Shown: in pieces, positions 19,642-29,100 of the stretch
How the letters are laid out: every line of letters begins with the position of its first letter
Numbering within the stretch: the first letter of the stretch is position 1
Assembly: GCA_033557685.1 (NCBI GenBank)
Contig: JAWQRN010000470.1
Coordinates: 1 to 29,175, forward strand
DNA from: Sperchopsis tessellata
Lineage: Eukaryota; Arthropoda; Insecta; Coleoptera; Hydrophilidae
Length of the DNA: 29,175 bases
Reading direction: 5' to 3'
The notes under the pieces: model-generated
The model's database searches: none
Told to the model about the DNA's origin: nothing
What the model saw: only the letters and a program-made list of their open reading frames with translations
Position numbers and translations under genes: made by a program

Positions 19642-20435
19642 ATACAGCTCTGTACGGTTACAAAGAAACATAAGTGAAATGGTATGTGTGAATAAATTTG
19701 TAAGTGAAAAATGTTTCTTGAAAATTTCGATTTTAACTACTCAAAATTGCCCCAAAGCCGCTTATTGCATAATGTTTTAAAGATACAATATGCACGTGTT
19801 TATAGGGGTAGGAATCGGTAGTTTCCTTTGTGTACACAAATTATATACTTAAGTAGAACATTAAGCCGTCGGAAGTAAATACAATAATACAAGAACGTGA
19901 TATGTTTAACTGTACATTAGTTCGGTTCGAATGAAATAAAAAAGAATAAAAAGGAATAGGCTTTAATACTTTCAAGAATTTGACTACATTCGGATAGATT
20001 ACCATTATTTTACTTTTATAGCCAGCACTATATATAATTTTAGGTATGCTTTTCTGATTATTTTTGTTATAAAATTAAGGTTGCGTGAGTACTGTGTGAA
20101 GAAGTCGACGATCCTAATCTTAAAAACAAACAACAAATACGTATTAGGAAATAATTATAAGGGTTAATATAAAACTTAGTAAAAGTTCCATAGTTATTTT
20201 ACTAAGTTGACTCGTATCACCTTTTTCAATAATGTTAACAACCTCATTAAAGTAAACATATGTATATTGCTATTTATTCATTATATATGTGGGTAAATAA
20301 GTACAAATTATTGAGGGTTGAAGAGGGGGTGAAGAGAGCAAACTATTTAGTTCTAATTGGCCATTTATGCAGTTGAATTCAACGTTAAAGGATTAATCTA
20401 TTTTAATATGTTCTAAAGGATGCCTGTTTGAGTTA
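19642..20435. other. No recognised gene
   Basis: AT-rich sequence with A-rich runs such as GAAATAAAAAAGAATAAAAA near 19931. If the exon candidate to the left is real, the first part could be 3' untranslated or downstream flanking sequence. Confidence 0.4.
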
Positions 20436-21420
20436 GTGTATGGTGGAATGTTCTTCTTCTTTATCTGTGGCACTACAGCTCTTGATGGGACTTGGCCTGC
20501 TCCACACCTGCCTTCCACCTTCCTCTATCAAACACCAATTACATCCAGTTTGTTATTGTGCATGTTTCGGAGCCGTATGTTATTATCGATCGTATGCGTG
20601 TGCGATATATTAGCACCATATGTGCATAATACGACCGTTATCCCACTACTATTCCCGCGGCGATGTCCTCGATAAACCTATTATTCTCGTAAGTCTGGAC
20701 CCCAGGTATTGAAAATCCAAGATTCCACCAAACCTACGATCGTTAACCTCTAGTCCTTCCGCATCCTGCGCTACGTTTCTTTCAGGTTTCATATAGTTTG
20801 TCTTAATTTCATTTATGACGAGCTCAGTTTCATTTGAGCTAAGTTGTACACCTGCCATCGTTTCAATTAAGATACCTAGAGTCCGGGAGGAAATGACTAT
20901 GTCATCTGCATATGTGCGGATCTGCTTCATCCTCTAATTTATGCTGACCGATACGTTCTGCCTTCTCATAAAAGACTCCAACAAATAGTTTAACAGCATT
21001 GCATACAAAGCGTCCCCTGCCTAACCCCTGATTAAATCCTGAATTCGTCTATTAGTCGTGACGCTATAGCTTCTTGGGCACTGGTTAGAGTTCTTTTAAC
21101 CAATATGGTAAACTTGTAAGCGACTACAAGTTCCTGAAGCTGTCTTAGTAGATTATATTTGGATACGCTGTCGAATGCCTGTTTGTAATCTATAAATAGA
21201 TGATGAAGGGTTATATTATCCTCAAAACATGTTTCTAGTATTTGTCGTAGTAAACGTATCTGAGTTGTTGGGCGATTGCTGTGGAATCCGCACTGGTAGT
21301 CTCCCAGTACATCGTCTTCCTATGCCTGCTAGTCTGTCATATAGTATGTTTGATAGTACTTTGTAGATAGTATTTAAGAGTGTTATTCCCCTATCTATTC
21401 ACTATAATGTCCCTTTATTC
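20436..21420 (-). pseudogene. LINE remnant, RT palm to C terminus
   Basis: The minus strand starts with RGITLLNTIYKVLSNILYDR (about 21410-21350), then YQCGFHSNRPTTQIRLLRQI (about 21300-21240), LHHLFIDYKQAFDSVSK (about 21215-21165, catalytic block A), GVRQGT (about 21025), and the catalytic box TYADDIVISSR (about 20915-20885). After this come EIKTNYMKPERN and FQYLGSRLT (about 20710), and finally DRGRWKAGVEQAKSHQEL (about 20530-20480) at the C terminus. This order is typical of a widespread insect LINE group near RTE/R-type elements; I do not assign the clade. Frameshifts occur between nearly all blocks, and several stretches are shortened. The A/G-rich run AAAGAAGAAGAACATTCC marks the probable 3' end near 20440. 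Confidence 0.85.
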
Positions 21421-21469
21421 CAAATTTAGTTCTTGGAGCCAAAACAAATTCGGCGATATTGTGTCTCTT

Positions 21470-22030
21470 TGTTTAATTTTATTTCTTGGTGTAATTTAAG
21501 GTTTGTTGTGGTTTTTTCATAGATTTTTTATTTAGCTGTATTTAAGCAGATGAAATGTATCAAATCTTTAATAACTGCAGATGTCTTGATCTAGTAAAAT
21601 GCTTTCTCGTAGTCTACGAATGCATTGTGTCAGGTTATACTCCTTACATCTAAATATCAATTCACGCCCTGTGTGAATATGGTCAAGAGGATGGTAAGGA
21701 TTTTATAAGCCACAGATATGAGACTGATTGGACGATAATTTTTCAAAAAAGTGTTGTATTATTTCAAGACGCTGGTATCTCTTTTGTTCCTATGAATGCC
21801 GTATACAGTTTTGTATTATCTCTAACAATTTTTAGTTTGTCAACCGTGATTCCGTTTTCCTCTGGTGTTTTTTATACTTAATTTTAAATCATGTACAACT
21901 TCTGAGGGTAATATTGGCGGAACGTCTCCTTTGTTTAAGTATGGTTCATCTCGATATAGTTCTTGGTAACTTTTTGACTACTTCAGGGATTACTTCTCTA
22001 TTATCAACTGTTCACCGTTATCAGATCTGA
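21470..22030 (-). pseudogene. LINE remnant A, RT N-terminal half
   Basis: The minus strand reads REVIPEVVKKLPRTISR and, in another frame, YLNKGDVPPILPSEVVHDLK (about 21955-21880), then NGITVDKLKIVRDN, NYRPISLISVAYKILT (about 21742-21695), HTGRELIFRCKEYNLTQCIR, and FVDYEKAFY (about 21625-21600, catalytic block A with a damaged end). It stops shortly after, near 21470. It is the region before and at the start of the RT palm. It shares clear nucleotide similarity with 22530-22840 (remnant B), so both are copies of one family in the same orientation. Stops are frequent. Confidence 0.8.
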
Positions 22031-22119
22031 GGTCTATTATTTGTATTTTCACAGTTATATGTCGTTATTTCACTTGTTTGTAGCTCTTATGCTGTCCGGA
22101 GGGTTACATCATAGTTGTA

Positions 22120-22915
22120 TCATATAAAATCTTGCTTTATCTCTTTTTAATGGTGGTGGGAAAGTTCCACTTACTCTATCGACAGTATCTTGTCTTAACT
22201 TTATTCTTTAGTTATTTATGCTGTTGGCCCAAATATATGGCTGGCATAGGTATTTCATTTCGCATAACTTTCGTTTTATTAGGATTAATCCTAAGGCCTA
22301 CATCTTTACTTTCAGAATCCAGATCAATCATTTTGTCTTGGAGCTTCTTGATAGTCTATGTAAATAACACAATATCATCTGCAAATCTCAAATGGTTAAG
22401 ATATTCTCCATTCACTTTAATACCTTTTTGTTCCCAACAGAGTTCCAGGAACATATGTGCCAGAGCTGTAATGAACATCTTCACCGATATAGTGTCTTAC
22501 ACCTTTTTAAATATCAAATGTTCCCGTTTTTTGATGTAATTTAAAGTTTAATGCGGCTTTTTCATAGATGGTTTGAATTTCCTGTATGTAAACAATTGTA
22601 AAGCTTTATTAATGGCAGATGTCCTGATCGAGACAAATGCTTTCGCGTAGTTTACGAAAGTACAACATAGTGGCAAGTTATATTTGTTACATCTAAATAT
22701 TAATTCATGTACCGTGTGAATATTACTGATATTGGTATTTACCTTTTGAACACCTACTTGTTCTTTAGGTTTGTAAGAATTGAATTGGTATCAAGGGCGA
22801 TTTGTTATTAGTTTAATAATGATCTTATAAGCCACAGATGTAATTTTTTACCTCTTCACTTCAAGAATTTCCTCTCTATCATCAACTCTCTCACTGTGTT
22901 TAGATATTAGGGCTG
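22120..22915 (-). pseudogene. LINE remnant B, same family as A, RT core
   Basis: The minus strand gives ITSVAYKIIIKLITNRP (about 22836-22786), NIHTVHELIFRCNKYNLPLC, TFVNYAKAFVSIRTSAINKA (about 22665-22605), GVRHYIGEDV (GVRQGD block, about 22510), ALAHMFLELCWEQKGIKVNG, NHLRFADDIVLFT (about 22400-22360, catalytic box intact), VGLRINPNKTKVMRNEI (about 22305-22255) and YLGQQHK near 22225. At the upstream end DDREEILEVKR joins almost directly to ITSVAYK, so the segment that in remnant A includes NYRPIS has been deleted. The frame shifts at least three times. Confidence 0.85.
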
Positions 22916-22924
22916 TTATGCTTT

Positions 22925-23290
22925 TTGTAACGTATGTTCGGTTTTTGAGATAGAAAAGTATAGTATATATTAATTGTGTTTGTGGCATCTTTGAAAGCTA
23001 TTTTAAATTTAAATTTTGACAATATATTAGCATTATAGTAAGACAATTTACCTAAATATGTAGTGTTTCTTTTGTAAATTTTGGATACAGCATGTGGAGG
23101 ATTTATTTATTACTATATTTCTTCACAAAGTTCTTTATTAAAATGTCTGAGTAGTATTAGTGTATATTATTTCGAGCAATTTGTTTTGTGACTGTAATTT
23201 CCTGTTACTTGTTGACATCTGAGAGTATGTCTAATTTGTTTATGATGGACTTTATTTAAATTTCTCTTAAAGGAATTTGCAATTCTATTA
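22925..23290 (-). pseudogene. Possible fragment of another Penelope-like protein
   Basis: The minus strand reads TYLGKLSYYNANILSKFK, FKIAFKDATNTIN (about 23062-22970) and then a run toward RYKKHNS. In one lineage of Penelope-like elements the segment before the GIY-YIG domain reads roughly 'YLG.ISY....KI.KKF..KIAFKT.NTI......KY..SGVYKL'. The resemblance is good over about 30 residues, but no RT or YIG motif is visible. Upstream, RKDNRIANSFKRNLNKVHHK could be the preceding part. It would be a different lineage from 17170-18774. This rests on pattern memory only. Confidence 0.35.
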
Positions 23291-23395
23291 TCTTTTCGAA
23301 CATTAATATTTTCAAAAAAAAAAAGATTCAAGTTGAGGAGTGACATCCATTGACAGTCTCCTCATAGCATACATAATTTTATGTGTTATATACAA

Positions 23396-23460
23396 TTAAA
23401 CATTAAATCTATATGAGAGATCCAGGAGTTTCAACCTCTTAAGTCTTCTCACTTCACGGC
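23396..23460 (-). pseudogene. C-terminal tail of a jockey-type LINE ORF2
   Basis: The minus strand reads GREVRRLKRLKLLDLSYRFN followed by V and a stop at 23398-23396. Several jockey-type ORF2 proteins end in a short RRLKR...LDL..RF segment, so this looks like the very end of such a protein. It lies just beyond the 3' end of the LINE at 23466-26525. The remnant at 26526-27560 lacks exactly this end, so the two may be halves of one element. Confidence 0.45.
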
Positions 23461-23860
23461 CAATTCAATTAAATTCAAAACAATTTATTTAACAGTTGAA
23501 TATTTACATTATAGGTTCATACAATAGGAAACTTAAGTAATTATATTACAAGATATATTTTAATGATTATACATGTGAGGTAAGGAGTCCCTACAGACTT
23601 AAGCTGCTTATCACCTTAATGTGAAATTATTATCGAGTTGAACGATTTTTAGTAGTTATTTAATGTCTTTTTTGTCTGTTGAATGTGATGTGTTTTTTAT
23701 AAATTGGAAGGAAAAATATTTCAAAACCTACCTTCGGAAAATTAGTAGTGTATTATGGTGGAAGTATGTTGTAGTTATAGGGTTGTTTAGAGTTAATTGA
23801 GGAAAATTATAAGACTTTATTTTTTTATTTGTTGGTGATATCAATGTGAGTAGTTTATTG

Positions 23861-26371
23861 TTATGGTGGTTCGTAAAATATGGATAATTTTTGATAAGGT
23901 AGTTTGTGTTTTAGGTGTATTGGTGTGTTGTGTGACCTGTGTTGTGTAATGTTGCTTACAAGAGAATTTTGGCATGGCTTTCGTGAGAATTTATCAGCTA
24001 GTTCTTCAATGTAGTCTCTTATCGTTTGCATGTTGGTTTGCTGGTGTAAGTCTGTAATTCTGGTATATCTGCCTTCGTTAGTGATTAGACGAAGACATTT
24101 GTTTTTTAACACCAGTAGTAGCTTAGTTGCTGTGAGAGATGCACTACACGAAGCCGGAGACGCGTAGGTAAGTATCGGTCTAATAATTGCGGTGTATATT
24201 AGTTATTTGTTTGTGCTGCTAGTGTTGTTGTTATTGAGTATGGGATACATGTTTTTTTATTGAAGCATATGATTTTCTGATTGTTTGTTGTAGGTGTTTA
24301 TTGAATGAAAGTCTGGAACTGTTTTTGGAGTTAGAATTGGTGTGTTTTGTACTTTGAGCTGTGTAATAGTTCTATTGTTTGTACATTTTCTTGAAAGTAG
24401 TATCATTTCTGTTTTGTCAGCATTAAGATTTATTTTCCTTTTTGAAAATATTTTTCAAGGATGTCTATGTGTATTTGAAGTTGCTTATTTGCTATTTTAT
24501 AATTAAAAGACTGAGCGTAAATGGTTGTTGGTGTAAAAGGTAAACTGTTTAGGTGCTAGGATGGTACCTTGGGGTACTCCAGCTTTCACTGTTTTTATGT
24601 ATGAATATGATTTACCGACTTGTACTTTGAATATTCTATATGTTAGATACGAGTGTATCAGTTTAATTAAATTAATTGGGATGTTCAGTTCGCGAAGCTT
24701 AAATATAAGAGCATCTATCCATACTCTATCGAAAGCTCTTTCAAAGTCCAGTAGCGCTAATGCGGTGACTTTATCTTTATTAAAGTTGAATGCAATATCG
24801 TTAATAATTCTTGTTATTTGGTGTATGGTTTTTATTGTTTCATGTATAACTTTTTCCGTAATCTTATTTAGTGTATTTAATAAACTAATTGGTCTGTAGC
24901 CCTTTATAGATAAATGGTTTTTACCAGGTTTTGGGATAGGGATACTCATAGCTTGTTTCCAGTTGAGGGGGAAGTAACTGAGTTTAAGAATCGCAATGAT
25001 AATATAAGTGAATTGTACGATTATTTTTGTTGTTATATTTCTCAAGGTTTTGTTTGTGATTCTGTCTGGGCCAGCAGCTTTTTTGGGAGATATGGTTTTG
25101 ATATGCTGTTTTATTTAGTTTGGGGATGTGATTATTTTTCTGACAGAATTTCTAACTAGATCATTGATGATGTTTTGTGCAGTTATTGAAATTATTTGTT
25201 GTTCGTTTGTGAGTTTATTTATATCAAGATCGTGCCACTTTTCAAACGATGTTTCTAGGATGTCAACTTTATGTTTACTAGTATACGCTATTGAATTGTT
25301 TTCTTCTACTGTCGGTATTGGTGTAGTTTCCACATTGTGTTATCATTTGAATTGAGATTTTGTAGTTTATCTGCCCAATTTTTGTTTCTGTGCAGAAAAA
25401 CATTTCTTCTGACGGCCCGAGTCTTCTGGTTTGGTAATATTTTTAATTCTGGAATTCTGTATCCCTGCCACAGTTTTCTAGTTCTGTTTCTGTAGACGAT
25501 GTTACGCTTTATGTCGTCAGTCAGTTCGTCTTTCTTTATATTTATAGTTATTAGTTGTGTATGCCTGGCTTGTGCCATTTTGATAAATCGTGTAAGTGTG
25601 TCCACTTGTTCCTCGATATCATTTGGAGTGTATATGTTATTGTAGATTTCTATATATCCATCCAAAGTCCTTCTAAAAGCATTCCACTCGGTGTTTTTGT
25701 AGCTTCTGACTGGGTGTGAAAGACTCTCTGTCTGTGCGTTGTTAAACTCAAATACTACCATAACCCGGTCTGTGTCTAGTTCTGGAAGATATATGGGTTG
25801 TGTTATATTATTTACGTTTTTGTTAACGAGAATATAAATGGTAGAGGGTGTAGTGTTGTTTGAAGGGAAATGAGTGAGTTCGTGTGGGTGCAGGATTTGT
25901 ATGTTATTTTGGTTTGAGTAATTAAAGAGTGTGTTTCCATTAGTGTTATTGCTATGCCAATTCCAAGAGTATTGTCTGACATTGAAATCTCCGACAAGAA
26001 TGACTTTATTGCCTGAATTAAGAATTTGATGTAAGTCGTTTTGTGTAAAAATGTTTATTGACCTATTATAAATACTAATTATTGTAGTATTAATTGTTAC
26101 CAACAAGAAACTAATACACTCAAAGTTGACAGGAGGTGAAGTGAGTCTTTTGAAGGGAATATTATTTGCTATCAGCGTAGTCACACCTCTTGCTCCGTCT
26201 TGTCTATTTTTTCTGTGTAATTTGAATTTTTAAATTGTCAACGTTAGTGAGTTTGGTTTCATTGATTAGCATCATGTCGACTTTGTGATGATTTAGAAAA
26301 GTTATTAAAGTGGCTTTTTTATTTTTGATGCCATTTGCATTTTATGATACTATTTTTAGTTTATGGGCCAT
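23861..26371 (-). pseudogene. Jockey-type ORF2: APE endonuclease and reverse transcriptase, broken
   Basis: ORF2 nicks the target and primes reverse transcription there. Start ATG at 26371-26369, MAHKLKIVS-NANGIKNKKA, then LINETKL (about 26266), FTQNDLHQIL, VILVGDFNV (about 26005-25978, endonuclease Asp/Asn), THFPSNNTTPSTIYILVNKN. The linker continues to KLWQGYRIPELKIL and NKNWADKLQNLN. The RT begins as AAGPDRITNKTLRNITTKII, YFPLNWKQAMSIPIPKPGK, GYRPISLLNTLNKITEKVIH (near 24880), LLDFERAFDRVW (about 24755-24720) and AGVPQGTILAP (about 24585-24553). After the RT come NLNADKTEMILLSRK (about 24440) and AIIRPILTYASPA, then LKNKCLRLIT and KHKLPYQKLSIF at the end (stop 23861). Two RT pieces are missing: the QFGFR..ST block near 24835 and the YADD catalytic box at about 24525. 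The endonuclease end-motif SDH is also changed to TDR. Confidence 0.9.
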
Positions 26372-26417
26372 TATTGATGTCTAAATTAGTAATAATATCG
26401 TTAAAAGCTATAAATGG

Positions 26418-26525
26418 TTAAACACTTGTGTTAAATTTTCTTAACCTTTGGTTAAGTACCTTTAAATTTTGCAGCATTTTACTTAAATAAATAAGCCTGA
26501 GGAGCTCCTTAAATTTACTGGCGAG
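26418..26525 (-). pseudogene. Possible C-terminal tail of ORF1 of the same LINE
   Basis: The minus strand reads ASKFKELLRLIYLSKMLQNL and KVLNQRLRKFNTSV, then a stop (26420-26418), 47 bases before the ORF2 ATG. ORF1 proteins of jockey-type LINEs often end in a Leu-rich amphipathic segment just before ORF2, so position and character fit. No zinc-knuckle or other core ORF1 motif is visible; truncation would explain this. Confidence 0.4.
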
Positions 26526-27560
26526 TCGATTCGATTCGTGATTCCGACGCTTCAATAGGGCTACTGTGCGATGTCATTAATCCTGTGTCATCTTCAAACG
26601 TTGTTATTGTCACAATGAGGGAGGTTGGTAGGTCAGCAGTATAGAGAATACATAGGATTTGGTCCATCACACTACCCTGGTGTACGGCGGAGTATATTGG
26701 GAATATGCTAGTAATTTCCGCCTGAAACTTCTCTCGGAAGAATCTATCTGTGAGATGAAATTTTAAAATATTTTAAAAAGTCACTTGTAGACCTTTCTTT
26801 ATCTTGTATAGCAAACTCTAACCACACCCTTTAAAATACATTTTCAGGGAGGTTGCCCACTTTTGGAACTAAGATAATTGGAGCAACTTTCAATTGAGGT
26901 GGTAAATATCCTAGTCTTACGACTACATATCATGGTAATTAGCAAGATAGCCTTTTTTCGAAAGTAACAGGTCGTACTATGGGGACTTCTTTGTGAGTAG
27001 GTTACGAAGTATATGGATTACTTTGTATTGTTTTATTTGTTCGTTTCCAGAAAATGGCTGCAATATATTTGCAAGATCGGTGATATCGATAGTTTAGGTT
27101 GGTTTAACAGTGTCTCTTTCCAGAAATAGTATTCAGTTGCTTCTGTAGTTGTAAGATTCTCTAGGTATCTTTTGATCCCATCGTTTTCTTGTTTGTAGAT
27201 TAATCATTTTAGTTTACTCTTTGCACGATGTAAGTTTGATCTAATGGGCAATGTTCTGTTATTTTGCAAGATTATCATCTTTTTTTCGGGATTTTTTTGT
27301 TTGATTCGTTCTGTGTATGCTATATATTCACTTTCTATTTTATATCTAGTGTTTTTTAAAGCTGCTTTTTGAATAGTAACAATAGTACAATAGTAGTAGG
27401 TGTTTAATTACTTCATTTATCTCTGAATCTGTGTTCATTGATAGCTCTACGTTTAGTTTTGTGTTGATTACTTCTCTGAATTAATGCCAGTCTGATTTGC
27501 GGTTTTATAGAGATGGTGGTTTTGCCATTTTCGCATTTCTTTCTGTGTCTCGAATATGCG
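26526..27560 (-). pseudogene. Second jockey-type LINE, linker and RT half
   Basis: The minus strand gives NVELSMNTDSEINE, IVTIQKAALKNTRYKIESEY, IAYTERIKQKN, IRSNLHRAKSKLK, NDGIKRYLENLTTTEATEYY (about 27180-27120), NQPKLSISPI, then LGYLPPQLKVAPIILVPKVG (about 26915-26855), HLTDRFFREKFQAEITS (about 26755-26705), VHQGSVMDQILCILYTADLP (GVPQGS block, about 26690-26630) and TTFEDDTGLMTSHSSPIEAS (about 26605-26545). The catalytic FADD has become FEDD. The block order is that of a jockey-type ORF2 between endonuclease and RT palm. The region holding SYRPISLL and catalytic block A has been deleted near 26830. The sequence stops where the neighbouring LINE begins (26525). Confidence 0.85.
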
Positions 27561-27689
27561 AGAAATATAGCATTAGAAAGCAAATTTTATCGAACTAAAA
27601 ACAAAGATAAAAATTTAAAAGAATGCGTTAATATGCGATGCAAATACACACATGAATCCCAGAAATCATATGAAATTTGCAAGTGAAAC

Positions 27690-28990
27690 GTTCTTGTGGG
27701 GTTCCAGTTAGGGTAGTTGAATTGAAATCTGCAGCAATTAAGTTAGCAAATCATATGAACATACCATTAAAATCGAGTGATGATGGCTTTGGCGCATCTG
27801 TAAAAGGTACGGAATTATGAACAATCGACTTTCCTGCGAAGCTTCAAGTGCCCCAACAGAAGTAATTATTGATCCATTGAACCAAATAATTAAAGCCTAT
27901 TAAAGTCTCAGTTTTATAGTTCTGACGAAACTGGTTTGTTCTGGAGTACTATGCTTGAAAACACTCAGCATGCAAATATGAAAAATTGACAACTGGAAGA
28001 AATATCAGCAAGTACAGGATCTCGGCGCCGCTTTATGCCAACGTCGAAGAATCGCATAGACTGACACCTGTAATTGTTGGCCTTTTAACCCTGGAGTTTT
28101 AAAAAATATAATGAATCATCAGAATTTTAACTCTAAAAAGACATTTTTCAAGACTTGTTTCTTTTAATTTGTAACTGCAGGTAAGAAATTTCAAGGCGAA
28201 GAGCTTGAAATACCACCGGAAGATGTGAAATGTCTATTGCTTTTAGACAACGCTCCTGCCCATCCATCAGAAAATATCTTATGTTTAGAAGATGGCAAAT
28301 TTAGATGTATGCTTTTGCCAAAAATGCAACTTCACTTATCCAGGCCATGGACCAGGAGATAGTTTTAACAACGAATACACCGCAAAAAGCGTTTAGATGA
28401 AGTAATGGTTGTAGTAGAGGATGAAGACTATGTATAAGATATAAGAGGACAGCGTACCTTATAAAACAAAAGTTACAGTGTAAAATGTGCAATTTTTTCA
28501 ATAATTGGAAAATGGTTAGAAGAATAAACTTGACAATGAAGATGCAGATTTAGAAGGGCTAGAGGTTACTAATTATTGTAGGACTATACAAGTTATTGGT
28601 GGAGAAGAAGCAGACGAGGAAGATGTTTTGCAGTGGTTAGAAGTAGATGAAGGTGACCCTGGGTATCACATCATCACTGAAAATGAAATAGTATATGAGG
28701 TTATGGTCTTAAAATATGAGGATGGGAGTGAAGATTACGAGGAATGAAGAAACAGCATGTCCAATACCAAAGCTATCAGTGATAATATTTCATCTTGACG
28801 ATGTAATAACATTCATTAAAAATTCATCACATAACTAAATTTAGCTGTATTTCAACCATGATCGAAATTTTAGGGAGTTAATTACAAAAAAAAAACAGCA
28901 GCCTTCAAAAGTGCAAACCAACCTTTACAATTACCTAAAGCAAGCGCGTCTACATCGAAAATTAGCGACACGCTACAAAGGTGTGACAAA
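27690..28990 (+). pseudogene. Tigger/pogo-type (Jerky-like) transposase remnant
   Basis: Cut-and-paste transposase related to CENP-B. The plus strand reads GVPVRVVELKSAAIKLANHM (27698-27757) and NIPLKSSD of the CENP-B-type DNA-binding domain, MNNRLSCEASSAPTEVIIDP, SDETGLFWSTMLENTQHANM (27921-27980, first catalytic Asp), NPGVLKNIMNHQNFNSKKTF (about 28090), GKKFQGEELEIPPEDVKCLL, LLDNAPAHPS (28241-28270, second Asp), DGKFRCMLLPK, SLIQAMDQEI (about 28333-28360, third Asp), VTNYCRTIQVIGGEEADEED and VLQWLEVDEGDPGYHIITEN (to 28684). The C-terminal piece HLDDVITFIKN lies near 28793. Domain order and spacing are as in Tigger-like elements. One-base losses (for example after 27757 and near 28320), stops and a compressed middle disable it. 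I did not find clear terminal repeats or TA duplications. Confidence 0.9.
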
Positions 28991-29100
28991 TAAATATAAA
29001 GAATTTTCAATTTCTTATGAATTTTTGTTTTGTTTTAAGAACATTGTTTATTCATTTAGTTAAATAAAATTAAAGTACAATACGGAAGAATGTTTGTTTG

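Larger units (their letters stand above)
23466..26525 (-). mobile_element. Jockey-type LINE, largest retroelement in the window
   Basis: About 3.06 kb on the minus strand: a short ORF1 tail, a nearly full ORF2 with endonuclease and reverse transcriptase (26371-23861), and about 390 bases of 3' untranslated DNA with AATAAA near 23490-23484. It is better preserved than the other LINEs here, with long open stretches, so it is probably younger. The 5' end is truncated within ORF1. I did not find a target-site duplication. Confidence 0.8.

Noticed and set aside
20436..20675. 79-codon plus-strand frame with a hydrophobic start
   Set aside because: The same DNA on the minus strand reads the C-terminal DRGRWKAGVEQAKSHQEL of a LINE, so the plus frame is a shadow.
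22132..22539. 135-codon plus-strand open frame
   Set aside because: It is the shadow of the minus-strand LINE reverse transcriptase with the FADDI box; the plus-strand protein is hydrophobic without family features.
24561..25355. Several plus-strand open frames of 75-112 codons
   Set aside because: All lie opposite the open minus-strand jockey-type ORF2 and reflect its composition.
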